The notes under the pieces were generated by a model that was not told the DNA's origin, made no database searches, and saw only the letters and a program-made list of their open reading frames with translations. Positions 28,621 through 38,670 of a stretch of 64,000 nt of DNA are shown piece by piece; the stretch's first letter is position 1, and every line of letters begins with the position of its first letter. The stretch spans positions 62,001-126,000 of the forward strand of contig JAMASS010000010.1 in the NCBI GenBank assembly GCA_024761205.1, given 5' to 3'. This DNA comes from Limisphaerales bacterium. Its GTDB lineage: Bacteria; Verrucomicrobiota; Verrucomicrobiia; Limisphaerales; AAA164-E04. The position numbers and the translations under genes were made by a program.

Positions 28621-29870
28621 TAGGTTAAAAGGTTTATTCAACGATTTTTAGTTTTAATAAATCCGGCATAGAACATGCCTTATAATAGGTATAACGTAGT
28701 TGTATATTAATATTATAAAAGTAATGCTAATCAAAATTCTAGTTCTAAGTAACTTGGTGCGAAAGCTGATTATCTACTCGTAATTAAAGTTAGTAGCTTT
28801 AAGAAATATATCAGTTAATACAATAAACACACGATAAGGAATGCAGATAGTGCGGAGTGTTATTTGTATTTTTGGTTGAACGAGAGCGCGACTGAAGTCA
28901 GTCGCCAGATTGTCGCTTGCAGAAAGTAAGTCCTCCATTGGCCTCCTTGGAGCCGTGAGCGTTGGTGGTTCCGAACGCATCGGGTGATGCTGCTTCTTGT
29001 GAAAGTTGATTCATTGGGCTTGAGCCGGGGATTGACAGGGCCTTGAGATAAGGGTTCTGCGCGGTTTTATCGTGAGGAGCTTCCCGCCGCCGACTTGTTT
29101 TTGGAGATTGCCCGCCCGGGAGACCGCTTTAACAGTGCTCGTGCTCACTCAGCCCGCGTTCTGGCGCCATGATGAAGCCATCCGAAGTAACGGAACGCCG
29201 CATTCCCAAAGCGCCCGACTCTCCGCTGACCCCTTCAGTGTCCGCCGCGAACAGGCAAAGAGCATCGGCTAGCTTTTCCTTGGATGGGAGCGCATCCATC
29301 TTCTCAACCGATCAGGAAAAAGCCTTCGCACCAATCCCGTTAAAGCGTCTTTTCCCAAAATATTTTGATGGCGCAAATGGCCAGAGCCGCCGTTTGCTCA
29401 GCGATTTTCTTTTTGCTCTTGAGGAAGATGAAATACTGATGCGGCTCTTGGACTCTCAAGCTCATCAAGGGATCTTTTGAAATGCTCGCTCCACTGGCGA
29501 ACGGCGTTTCAGTATGGCTTTTGCCCTGGCCGATAAGAAGCCGGATGAGGCCTTCGGCCAGTGAATTAAGAATGGGATAGGGCGGTGATTTTTTGTAATT
29601 ATACTGAATCCGTCAATGGTTTTTGAATGAAGGGGCGGGCTCGCCTCTCTTCATTATGACCCTCAACTCGACTGTGTATCACGCCAATTTTCAAAAACAC
29701 GCCGCTGTAGTAACTTTGTTCAACAGTTGATTGCAGAAGCACCTATCTGGTCTGGTTTGAAATAGAAATGATCGACTACCGAAGGCAGCATCGGCAATCT
29801 CAGTCCTATGATTCGGATCCGGCGCAAAGGAAACCGCTGTAACAGAGTTTTCGGCATCCACAACCCGTTT
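28621..29870. other. AT-rich island followed by unrecognised sequence
   Basis: 28621-28880 is markedly AT-rich and has no coding frame. From 29040 to 29500 several frames are open (for example one ending DEILMRLLDSQAHQGIF), but none carries a motif I know and they switch frame, so this is probably another decayed gene. Confidence 0.35.
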
Positions 29871-30467
29871 ATGAGCTTCTCTCCGAATCCCCGCTTACCT
29901 GCCCATTGGAAAACCGTTTTGTTGGTGACAACAATCTGCTGCGGTCGCGCTGCGGGAGCTGACTTGTCCGACCCTGCTTTGCATGGATCCGGCTGGGGCA
30001 GCAGGAACCATTTTTGAATTTTAAGATCAACGATGTCCACTATGCCTCAGAACAGTGGGTTGCTGTAGGCGAGACGGGGCGCCTTTTGGCCTCTGCCGAT
30101 GGCCAATCTTGAGAGGCGACGGAATCGATTCAGTAAATCCGTTCCGTTGCGTTCGCCGATGATCAGTGGACCGGCGTCGAGACACGGCGGCTCGTCACGT
30201 CAGAGGATGGTATTAATTGGCTTGATCAAGATATTCTCCTGAGATTTGATCCGAGTTCACACTTTTCAAAGTTATTCCCGGCCATTCAGGACCGTCATTA
30301 CCGCAACGATTGACCGGACCTCCAATATGATTTGCCTCACTTGGTCTGATGACCAAAATCATCTCATTTTAGAATCGGTTGTTGAGATTGACGGATGTTG
30401 GACTCAGTTGAGTGAATTGCTGAGTTCAACTTCCAAATTCAGCGTATCACGGTTAGCGGACGGCTAA
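29871..30467 (+). pseudogene. Decayed secreted YCF48/BNR-like repeat protein
   Basis: An N-terminal signal-like helix (HWKTVLLVTTICCG) starts from ATG 29871. After a frame change near 30000 come INDVHYASEQWVAVGETG, RLLASADGQS, a stop, RSVAFADDQWTGVETRR, LVTSEDGINW, and a closing strand segment (ICLTWSDDQNHLILES). 'Needed-to-check, value, in-use' units of this type are found in BNR/YCF48-like propellers of secreted Verrucomicrobia proteins. Most repeats are gone and two in-frame stops are present. The upstream 40 bases contain no usable ribosome-binding site. Confidence 0.6.
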
Positions 30468-31375
30468 TAAGGTTCAACCAGGTGGGGTTTGGCGCATCAC
30501 CCGAAATCTGAGCGACGTTATTTGATCTGCGACTAATGAAAACACCGAGAGGCGATGGTTCTTCAGACGCGGGAGTATGATGGATACCAGGAGATTTCTA
30601 TCCAGCCCTAACACTTCAAGCTGAGCGGGGAGTTTTTCCTGATCCGGATGCCCTGCAAATTCATTGTGGCGCAGTTGTAAGACTTGAAGGACTCGAGTTG
30701 TGCGGATCGGCGAACATAACTTGTTCTGCTGATGTTGACTTGATTAGTGGCGTTACTGGTCCGAATTTGGGAAGGGCCAGGCTTTGAACTGGCAATGCCG
30801 GCTGAGGGTGGAAGGAGGGGAACGGGATCACCTGTTCCGATGTGTAGGAACACCGGCTCCGGTGGGGAGATGCCAACGGCTTCATCTAGATTATCTATGA
30901 AGGCGATCTGGACTGTTGCAAATCCATCTTGTCTACCGGGGCCCCAAAGAGAGTTGCAGAAGAATTCTTTCGGAAAAAAGGGGCTCAATTCGTCGGCGAT
31001 GGTTCAAAAGGGTCTCTGAAAAATGGGTGTGGGCTCTTCGATGTTAGTTTCATCAGCCATTTGAAGCTGAGCACGAAATGTAGTTGTCAGGGACCTATCG
31101 GCGCCTCGACTTGCGATTTCATCATGGATGAATCATTGCAGATACGGAGAGGTCTAGCAGCCTCTACTTTGTCAGAGGAAGGTCCTCCTACGAAAAGGCC
31201 AACAAGAAGCCGAAACAGCGATTCTTCATGCTGATTCCGGTAGTGGTGATTGTACCGGCAGTGTTTCAGGTGCCTCGTATTGCGCCAACCAAAGACAAGG
31301 TTGAAGCGCAAATGATAGAAACCGGACCTTTTTGTCCGATGAATAGTTACGCGTGTGGGTTGCGAATTGTTATTC
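30468..31375. other. No gene recognised; probably decayed coding sequence
   Basis: Moderately long frames occur on both strands (30608-30988 minus, 30929-31234 plus) without domain character. A hydrophobic run (MLIPVVVIVPAVFQV) at 31228 on the plus strand resembles a signal or membrane helix but leads nowhere. Treated as degenerate. Confidence 0.35.
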
Positions 31376-32480
31376 TCAGGCGACTCTGGGCATTTGGAAA
31401 AGTCCGTTGCCGTGTGGCTCCTGGCGTGGCTCACAAATGTGGCGACCTTGAGTTCGAGGGCATCGCCTTTTGCCTTGGCAGGTCGCTATTGATGGCGGCA
31501 TGGACGCGCGCCTGATGGAAATAGAGATGAAACTGCTCAATCTCTCGTTGGCGGCCGCGCGAGTTCCAGAAAAAGAGATGCTTGCCTTGAATCGTCCCGA
31601 TGAGCTGTTCGACAAACGGCTGAGCCATTGGGATGAAAGACATCGATGAAAACGGAGCCATTTCGAAAGCCTTCAATAGCCTTGGCTTATTAGACGAAAC
31701 GATGGAGCAGGTCATTGTCCAAACTCAATCTGGCTGGCGCGGTTTTGTTGCTTGTGATTTCCGTAAACATCCTGTCCAAACCGCTGCCATGCGCCGTGAT
31801 TGGTTGGGTCGAGCAGCCAATGACTCTGCGGGAGAGATACATTAACGCTCATGCCCCCGGTAGGACTCCAGCAGGATCGACTCTGTTTTAAGGCGCTTCA
31901 AGCTCCAGAGGTCTGTCTTTGGAATGGCTGAAGAATGCCAGCTCAGAGGGATCGCCGGAATCAGTCTTGGGTTTGTAGTGTCTGGCGAGGATTCGCCGGA
32001 CGATATACGGATGCAATTCGATGTCGAAGGTCAAGGGTATCTGCTGGACAATATGAGGGCATCCACACAGTGGATTACGGAGATTAAATCCAATGGCGGC
32101 AGCAATGATCTCAGTGTCTAGGCCTTTCGGTCCTGGTTTTTTCCTACTGCCTGAGGAGAATAGAAGCCGGGATTGCTGGCGTGTGAGAAAGTCACGAAGC
32201 TGGAAAAGTGTGGACGGTCGGAAGACAATGGCCGACCGAGAAAATCTGCGAACAGACAAGAATAGAGACCAGAAGGCGAGCAGGAGCCGGTGGAGGGCAG
32301 AGACGGAAGGAGCTTGCTTTCACTTGCGATTCAAGAGGAGCAGTTGGTGTTTGAGTAGAAGGTTCTGGACTATGGGCGCTTTCGGGCCGTTCTTGCCGCA
32401 GAGCAGTGTCAGGCAGTGAAGGATTTGCGCGCGCAGCGGAAACAGCACGTTCAATTTGGGAGGATTTGTAGTAGTGGTGC
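31376..32480 (-). mobile_element. Decayed insertion sequence with DDE integrase-core transposase
   Basis: Minus-strand pieces align as one transposase. NLLLKHQLLLLNRK lies near 32350. FRPSTLFQLRDFLTRQ, KKPGPKGLDTEIIAA, CGCPHIVQQI and LHPYIVRRILARHYKP lie at 31900-32260. MSFIPMAQPFVEQLIGTI, FFWNSRGRQREIEQF and HLYFHQARVHAAI at 31430-31715 are the last third of an rve/DDE integrase core, including the E/Q-x-x-I-G-T-I region. Frames change repeatedly and the central catalytic Asp region is not readable. Terminal repeats were not identified. The copy is inactive. Family is IS3- or IS481-like; the exact group is uncertain. Confidence 0.75.
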
Positions 32481-32526
32481 AATGCCGCCGGGAGCATCCA
32501 CGAATAAGAATTCGCGACCCACAGGC

Positions 32527-32615
32527 TGGTGCCGGTGGTCGGACTCGAACCGACACGAGGTTTAACCCTCCCGGGATTTTAAGTCCCGTGCGTCTGCCAA
32601 TTTCGCCACACCGGC
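32527..32615 (-). tRNA. tRNA-Leu (anticodon UAA)
   Basis: A complete class II tRNA on the minus strand, CCA encoded. The acceptor GCCGGTG pairs with CACCGGC. Anticodon stem CGGGA/TCCCG encloses CTTAAAA with anticodon TAA. A long variable arm (GGGAGGGTTAAACCTC) precedes the T arm GTCGG/CCGAC with TTCGAGT. It lies just beyond the decayed IS. Confidence 0.97.
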
Positions 32616-33439
32616 GTGGTTGCGGGCGATGGTCAGGTAATCCTTGCCGCAGCGAAGTTTGAGGAAGCTATCAGAGAGCCGGCGCGGAACGCAAGCTGTC
32701 AGTTGATGATTTGAACAAGAGGGAACCAAGGTTTGTGAGATTCATTCAACGGATGAGGTGTTTTATCTGGCATTCGGCTTTTGGCGAATCGGAGAATTTC
32801 CGGAAAGGCGCTCGAAGACGTTGCTGCCAGCGCCTTGGTTTGCTAAGGCTGTCTCTAGTAAAACCTTCCTGAAGGGATCTTCATGCCGGTGGGTTGATAG
32901 TAGAGTGTCAGGTCAGTATCGGAGCGAGTCCAGCCATTAGTCAGTTGCTTGGGTTCGAAACTCAGGTGCTCCTCGATATCCTCCGGCGGCATCAACGGGG
33001 CTTCTGGTGGTTCGCCTGCTTGGCGGGTAATAGCTCGGAAGCCAAGGCTGGGCGCCTCGACGGTTTACGGAATCTCCTGGCGCAGGAAAGGTATCCTCGA
33101 ATATTTCTTGCGTGCTGGTGGTGAAGGATCACCCTAGGGAGGTGCATAGGCAATTGAGCAATTCATCGGTCGCGTTGTTACGGACCGCGCTCAGGAGTCT
33201 TCTAAGGCCTAAGGCCCAAAGGAGATCGCCGACGTCTTGTAGCTGATCTCCTTCAATCACATCCAAACCGATGTCCGGAAATTTTGCGATTAAATCGGGA
33301 TTGCTTGTGGGCGATAGGAGGAGCATTGAAAGTGGCGACAAGGTGTTTCCAAAGAGTCCTAGTCATCTGGCCACGTGACCACGGTTTGTCCTTCCGCCTC
33401 AAAGCCTTTCAATGTCGACGAAAGAAACACGCAAAACCG
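32616..33439. other. No gene recognised
   Basis: Several frames of about 60-75 codons occur, but none carries a motif. By position, following the tRNA and IS debris, this is probably more eroded accessory sequence. Confidence 0.4.
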
Positions 33440-34000
33440 CGAATTTGGTGCTATCAGGGCTTCTCGTCCTCGTCATTCACATTGTGACAGTGGAGGCAGT
33501 TTCGCGTCGCCTTGCCTGTGTCTCCGGCTTCTTTGAAGTGTTGGTCGAAGTTGGGATTCGTGGTTGAAGATGATGCGTAAGTGTTTGGCGAAAGGGCAGT
33601 CGCCGAGGGGGGGCTCATCACTAAAACTAGTGAAGGCCATAGCAGATCTAGTGTTGAGACGATGCAAACGCGGTCAGATCATGAAACTGCCCTGATGCTC
33701 CTGGTGGCAGCGAGCGCAATCGACCTGGGAGAGGCACCTTTGGTGGACCAGGTATTGGCTGCTCGCATTAATTTCATCTTCAGCCCAGCGTTGGATTGTG
33801 GAGCTTCGCTGGACTTCTCCTGGCAAGGGCAACCGAAACGGCCGACGCCATGGGGTTGCATTGCAGCGATGCTACGGAAAGAGGCCGATCCGATGAGCGA
33901 GGGGGACGGGATTTTGAAAGCGGGGTGTGGCGCGATGAGTGAGGGAGCCGCAGCCACGGAGCGAGGCGAAGAATGGTTTCTCAGCGGCTGGCTCAGATAG
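33440..34000 (-). pseudogene. Probable multihaem c-type cytochrome remnant
   Basis: In minus-strand frames, two haem-attachment motifs are readable: CARCHQEH (about 33705) and NCLHCHN (about 33485), with PPLGDCPFAKHLRIIFNH and HFKEAGDTGKATRN between them in a different frame. This spacing and style fits a periplasmic multihaem cytochrome c. The pieces lie in three frames, a TGA follows the first CxxCH block, and no signal peptide or start is evident. Identification rests only on the two CxxCH motifs and surrounding charge pattern. Confidence 0.5.
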
Positions 34001-34422
34001 GACCATGAGGGGCTGGAGAGCATCCCTCCGGGGTGCCCTCAACAATCGCTGGGGGCGGATCCATTGCCCCTTAGCTCGGATATTCTTGTCAATAGAGGTG
34101 GCTTCCATGATGCGGCCGAGATTTTGAGGGCTCCTCGAGGATGGGGCGGCGGCAGGCGGCTTAAGCCACTGCTCGCCCGCTGAGGCCGCAAGGCTCATTT
34201 CTTGGGTGCGCGATCAAAGCCCCCTGTCCAAGGCGCTGGGGGTGGTTGGCTAAACCGTCTGCAAATCGGCTGACTCCCTGCCGTTGGACAATCTTTGTTG
34301 GCGAGAAATCCGGGTTAGGGGATTCTACAATCGCCTGCTTTTGAGAGTGGTTGGCTGAGGGTGGATTGATCTTTTCATTGTCAGCGCACTTGCCAGTGGT
34401 AGATGACAGCAGATATGTCTCG
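34001..34422. other. Intergenic, GC-rich, no gene recognised
   Basis: Open in more than one frame because of composition but without protein character. It contains the second copy of the 21-base repeat at 34298-34318. The CNNM gene ends at 34423. Confidence 0.4.
34298..34318 (-). repeat. 21-base repeat, copy 2 (inverted partner at 4489)
   Basis: Identical in inverted orientation to 4489-4509 over 21 bases. The flanks differ completely. It lies next to a stretch of debris, consistent with a leftover end of a mobile element present more than once in the genome. Confidence 0.7.
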
Positions 34423-35790
34423 TCAAGAGCTCTTGATGTCACCCGCCTTGGCCTCGGCTTCGGCGACTTGTGGCATTGGGATCGCCAATATCTTGTCGAT
34501 TCGGTGGCGATCCATGTCGACGACTTCGAATCGGTAGCCCTCGTGTTGGAAGTTGTCGCCTTCAGTCGGAATCCGGCCAAAGAGCGAGAGGGCGAATCCT
34601 CCAACGCTGTGGTAGTCATTGATGGTCTCGTTTGGCAGGTTCTTTAATTGTAGAAGATCCTTAAAGTCGTCGACCTCCATCATTGCCTCGATCAGGTAAG
34701 ATCCATCGTCGCGTTTGATATAGAGGTCTTTGTGTTTCTCTTCTTCCGATGGGATGTCGCCGACGATGGCTTCCAAGACGTCGATGAGGGTCACCAAGCC
34801 GGTTACACTACCGAATTCGTCGGTCACCAAAGCGGTGTGTTTGCCGGATTGTTTGAAAGCTTCGAGTAGTTTCACGGCGACCATTGTTTCGGGTACAATC
34901 AGGGGGGGCACCGCAAGGTTTCGTAGATTTGTCTTGATACCGGCCGATATATTCGCCCACATCGCCTTAACGGAAACCATGCCGATGACGTTATCGCGAT
35001 TCTCAGAGTAGAGCGGGAAGTAGGAGTAATTGCTGGTGACAATCTTCCTCCAATTGACATTTTCTTCTTCGTCGGCATCAAGCCAGACGATTTTCGGGCG
35101 CGGGGTCATGAGGTTGTCGACCCGCTCTTCGTCGAGTCTCATCACTCCTTCAACCATCCCGATTTCGGCGTGGTGAAAAACACCCGCATGGGATCCTTGT
35201 TCGACCATGACTTGGACCTCTTCGCGGGTAATGGTGGGGTCTTCAGATCTTTTTACGCCGATCAAGTCTAGAAGCGAATCGGTCACCCAGCTGATGATTT
35301 GTACGAATGGAGAGACTAGTTTCCCAAGTCGGCTGATCGGTTCGGCAATCATCATGGAGGTCTTTTCCGGGGCGTGGAGTGCTAGGCGCTTGGGTACGAT
35401 TTCCCCCAACACCAGGGTTGCAAAAGCGATAAAAGCGACTACCAATGCCAACGCGATCTGGCTGCTGAAGTCGGCGATCCAGGGAATCTTGGCCAAACTG
35501 GGGGTGAGTTTGTTGGCGATAGTAGCACCGCCGAAGGCGCCTGCCAGTATCCCGATTATCGTGATGCCGAATTGGACGGTGGACAGGAAGTGGTTGGGGG
35601 TTTCCACCAGCTCAAGCACTTTTTTGGCGCGTTTGTTGCCACTTTGAGCAAGGTATTTCAGCTTTGGCTTCCGAGAGGAAACGACCGCCATTTCCGCCAT
35701 GGCAAACATTCCGTTTCCTAGGATGAGAGCAAAGACGATGATGAGTTCAAGACCGATCGCAGACACATAGTCGTCTTTCATGTCAGTCAT
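34423..35790 (-). CDS. CNNM/CorC-type (TlyC family) membrane protein
   Basis: A 455-residue 'hemolysin-family' protein. The N-terminal DUF21/CNNM region has three to four membrane helices (LELIIVFALILGNGMFAMAEMA, FGITIIGILAGAFGGA, ALVVAFIAFATLVLGEIVPKR). Two CBS domains follow (MTPRPKIVWLDADE; LLEAFKQSGKHTALVTDEFG). The CorC_HlyC domain (RDDGSYLIEAMMEVDDF, VGGFALSLFGRIP) closes the protein. Relatives export Mg2+ or Co2+, or support membrane integrity; the hemolysin name is historical. The start ATG overlaps the end of trpF by 8 bases, so it is the last gene of the cysH-cysC-cysD-cysN-trpF operon. Intact. Confidence 0.92.
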   Translation of the reverse strand: MTDMKDDYVSAIGLELIIVFALILGNGMFAMAEMAVVSSRKPKLKYLAQSGNKRAKKVLELVETPNHFLSTVQFGITIIGILAGAFGGATIANKLTPSLAKIPWIADFSSQIALALVVAFIAFATLVLGEIVPKRLALHAPEKTSMMIAEPISRLGKLVSPFVQIISWVTDSLLDLIGVKRSEDPTITREEVQVMVEQGSHAGVFHHAEIGMVEGVMRLDEERVDNLMTPRPKIVWLDADEEENVNWRKIVTSNYSYFPLYSENRDNVIGMVSVKAMWANISAGIKTNLRNLAVPPLIVPETMVAVKLLEAFKQSGKHTALVTDEFGSVTGLVTLIDVLEAIVGDIPSEEEKHKDLYIKRDDGSYLIEAMMEVDDFKDLLQLKNLPNETINDYHSVGGFALSLFGRIPTEGDNFQHEGYRFEVVDMDRHRIDKILAIPMPQVAEAEAKAGDIKSS

Positions 35791-36463
35791 GCGTTGCGGA
35801 GGTTGATTCTTGCTTGGTGGGTAGGGACGGTGCCATCAGTTCTGCTGCTGCCGTTCGGGTGGCTAGTAGGAATTGTTTCATTTTCTCGGCATTCTTCAAC
35901 CCAGGCTGATCCTCGACCCCGGAAGAGACGTCCACTGCGTAGGGCTGGGTTGTTTTCACGCAGGCTGCTACATTTTCGGAATTCAAACCGCCGGCGACAA
36001 AGAAGGGGCGTTCCAGTGGTGAGGCTTGTTGAATCCAATCCCAGTTGAACCGAGAGCCAGTGCCGCCGCGTTGATCTGGTTCGTAACTGTCGAAGAGCCA
36101 GGCGTCAGTAGCGAAGTTCCGGGCTGTGGTCACCGTTTCGGGGCTCTTGAGGCGGAAGGCTTTGATGACTTTACCGGGGATGGCTTCGCAGAACTCTGGC
36201 GTTTCATCGCCGTGGAGTTGGATCACGTCGAGCTCACAGGTCTCTTTGACCTGCATGATCTGTTCGATGCTCTCATTGACAAAGATACCCACTCTGCTGA
36301 CGAGTGGTGGCAGTGTGCGGATGATTTGATGAGCTCGCTGGGGGGTGGTGTATCGTTTGCTCTTTGGGTAGAACATGAACCCGAGGGCATCGACTCCGGA
36401 GCGCACTGCGGCGAGGGCATCGGCTTCCCGGGTGATTCCACAGATTTTGGTCCGGACGGTCAT
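35783..36463 (-). CDS. trpF: Phosphoribosylanthranilate isomerase
   Basis: A 226-residue (beta/alpha)8 isomerase for the third step of tryptophan synthesis. Active-site cysteine is in RTKICGIT, the acid aspartate in LFDSYEPDQRGGTGSRFNW, and the phosphate-binding GGLNSENV and DVSSGVED close the barrel. ATG at 36463 gives the exact canonical start; an ATG at 36493 lies inside cysN and is unlikely. It begins about 8 bases after the cysN stop, which places a tryptophan gene inside a sulfate-assimilation transcript. trpG is 25 kb away, so trp genes are scattered. Confidence 0.95.
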   Translation of the reverse strand: MTVRTKICGITREADALAAVRSGVDALGFMFYPKSKRYTTPQRAHQIIRTLPPLVSRVGIFVNESIEQIMQVKETCELDVIQLHGDETPEFCEAIPGKVIKAFRLKSPETVTTARNFATDAWLFDSYEPDQRGGTGSRFNWDWIQQASPLERPFFVAGGLNSENVAACVKTTQPYAVDVSSGVEDQPGLKNAEKMKQFLLATRTAAAELMAPSLPTKQESTSATHD

Positions 36464-36470
36464 TTTCAAG

Positions 36471-37742
36471 CTACACCACCATGCCTGCGGCAACGGTGGC
36501 GTGGGTCTGTTCGTCGATTAGGATGAGGCTGCCGGTCGCCCGATTTTTGGTGTACGGATCCACAAAGAGAGGAGCGGAGGACCGAATGGATATCCGCGCA
36601 ATGTCGTTTAATCCGACCTCGGTATTATCCTCGATTTTGTGGAGGGTGTTGACGTCAACCAGGTATTTCACTTCTTTGATCATACACTTGGTTTCCTTGG
36701 TGGTGGATCGAAGAATGTACTTGCGGCTGGTTTGGAGTTTTGCGGTCTCGGAGAACCAGCAGATCATGCTTTCGATGTCTTGAGTGACCTGTGGGGGGTT
36801 GTTTTGCTTAACGATCATATCTCCGCGACTGATATCGGTCTCGTCCTCCAAAGTCAGTGCCACAGACATCGGTGCAAACGCTTCATCAATTGTGTCACCC
36901 ATGGTGTGGATGCCTTGGATGCGAGATCTAAATCCGGAGGGGAGAATGGTCACTTCGTCACCGTTTTTGAAAACCCCGCTGGCCACGCGTCCGGCAAATC
37001 TGCGAATATCGTGATGTTCCTGACTCTGTGGTCGAATCACCCATTGAACCGGGAAGCGGGCGTCGATGTGATTGTACTCATTGCCAATGTAGACGCTCTC
37101 CAGGGTGTAGAGCAAGGTGCCGCCCTGATACCAAGGCATGGCCGTGGACTTTTTGACGATGTTATCGCCGTGGAGGGCGCTGATGGGAATGAAATCGATG
37201 TGCGGCACAGACAGTCGCGATGAGAATTCTTTGTAATCCTTCATGATGTTGAGGAACATGTCTTCTTGGTAGGCGACTAAGTCCATTTTGTTTACTGCGA
37301 CGATGATATGCTGGATCTGGAGCAGAGACGCAATAAAGGAATGGCGGCAGGTTTGCTCGATTACACCTTTGCGGACGTCGATCAAGATGATCGCGAGATT
37401 CGCCGTCGAAGCGCCGGTCACCATATTCCGGGTATACTGAATATGTCCCGGCGTGTCCGCGATGATGAATTTTCTGCGCGGGGTGGCGAAGTAGCGGTAG
37501 GCTACGTCGATGGTTATCCCCTGTTCGCGTTCGGCCCGGAGTCCGTCGGTGAGTAGAGCTAGATTCACAATCTCGTCCCCGCGTTGTTTGCTCGATTGTT
37601 CAACTGCCTCCAATTGATCTTCGAAAATGGACTTGCTGTCGTAGAGCAGGCGGCCGATGAGTGTGCTCTTCCCGTCATCGACGCTGCCCGCGGTGGTGAA
37701 CCGCAGCAGGTCCATGTCGAGATGTCCTTTGGTATCGCTCAT
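36471..37742 (-). CDS. cysN: Sulfate adenylyltransferase large subunit (GTPase)
   Basis: A 423-residue elongation-factor-like GTPase that couples GTP hydrolysis to APS formation with CysD. P-loop AGSVDDGKSTLIGRL, switch II DTPGH, NKMDLV and the beta-barrel domains are intact. It lacks a fused C-terminal APS-kinase domain, consistent with a separate cysC. The start ATG at 37742 follows cysD closely (18-base gap). Confidence 0.96.
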   Translation of the reverse strand: MSDTKGHLDMDLLRFTTAGSVDDGKSTLIGRLLYDSKSIFEDQLEAVEQSSKQRGDEIVNLALLTDGLRAEREQGITIDVAYRYFATPRRKFIIADTPGHIQYTRNMVTGASTANLAIILIDVRKGVIEQTCRHSFIASLLQIQHIIVAVNKMDLVAYQEDMFLNIMKDYKEFSSRLSVPHIDFIPISALHGDNIVKKSTAMPWYQGGTLLYTLESVYIGNEYNHIDARFPVQWVIRPQSQEHHDIRRFAGRVASGVFKNGDEVTILPSGFRSRIQGIHTMGDTIDEAFAPMSVALTLEDETDISRGDMIVKQNNPPQVTQDIESMICWFSETAKLQTSRKYILRSTTKETKCMIKEVKYLVDVNTLHKIEDNTEVGLNDIARISIRSSAPLFVDPYTKNRATGSLILIDEQTHATVAAGMVV

Positions 37743-37760
37743 TTGGGTTCTCAGTCTAGG

Positions 37761-38666
37761 CTAAAAGTAACCATCCTTTTTACGATCTTCCATGGCCGTT
37801 TCGGATCGCTTGTCGTCGGCTCGTCCCCCCCGTTCGGTTATCCGGGCCGAGGCGACTTCGTCAATAATATCGTCAATTGAGTTCGCTGCTGATTTTACCG
37901 CACCGGTGCAGGTCATGTCGCCGACGGTTCGAAATCGGACGGTGGTTTTCTCGACGGATTCATTGGCTCCGACGGTGATATAGTCCGACAGAGCTAGGAG
38001 CATGCCGTTGCGATTCACTACTTCTCGTTCGTGAGTAAAGTAAATCGTGGGCAGACCCAAGTTCTCGAGTTTGATGTACTGCCAGATGTCCATTTCCGTC
38101 CAATTGCTCAGGGGGAAAACCCGAAAGTGTTCGCCCATTGCCATCTTGCCATTGAAGATATTCCAGAGTTCCGGGCGTTGATTCTTGGGGTCCCATTGGC
38201 CGAACTCATTTCGATGGGAGAAAAACCGTTCTTTAGCACGGGTTTTTTCTTCATCGCGCCGGGCGCCACCGAGCGCAGCCGTGAATTGAAACTCCTCCAG
38301 GGTATCCAGCAGCGTGACGGTTTGGAGCGCATTGCGCGAGGGATTGGCACCTTTCTCTTCGGCGGCGTGGCCTTTATCAATGGAATCTTGGACCATTCGC
38401 ACGATCAGCCGACTCTTGGTCTTCTCAACTAGCTGATCGCGAAACTCCAACGTTTCGGGGAAGTTGTGTCCCGTATCCACGTGAAGCAGCGGAAAGGGAA
38501 GCTTTGCCGGATGGAAGGCCTTTTGGGCCAGGCGCAGTAGTGTGATGGAGTCTTTGCCTCCCGAAAATAACAGAACCGGCTTGGTAAATTGGGCAGCGAC
38601 CTCACGGATTATGAAAATGGCTTCCGCCTCCAGGGCCTTGAGATGGGACAAGGTGTAGCTATGCAT
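37761..38666 (-). CDS. cysD: Sulfate adenylyltransferase small subunit
   Basis: A 301-residue PP-loop ATP-pyrophosphatase that makes APS with CysN. The PP-loop is LLFSGGKDSITLLRL, and LHVDTGHNFPET and GGARRDEEKTRAKER are family signatures. The C-terminal DKRSETAMEDRKKDGYF is the expected ending. ATG at 38666 starts the standard MHSYTLSHLKALE; an in-frame start at 38780 would overlap cysC and is not used. Confidence 0.96.
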   Translation of the reverse strand: MHSYTLSHLKALEAEAIFIIREVAAQFTKPVLLFSGGKDSITLLRLAQKAFHPAKLPFPLLHVDTGHNFPETLEFRDQLVEKTKSRLIVRMVQDSIDKGHAAEEKGANPSRNALQTVTLLDTLEEFQFTAALGGARRDEEKTRAKERFFSHRNEFGQWDPKNQRPELWNIFNGKMAMGEHFRVFPLSNWTEMDIWQYIKLENLGLPTIYFTHEREVVNRNGMLLALSDYITVGANESVEKTTVRFRTVGDMTCTGAVKSAANSIDDIIDEVASARITERGGRADDKRSETAMEDRKKDGYF

Positions 38667-38670
38667 CGTT

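Noticed and set aside
31228-31515. Plus-strand frame beginning with a hydrophobic helix
   Set aside because: The helix is followed by unrelated sequence and the same region is better explained by the minus-strand transposase remnant.
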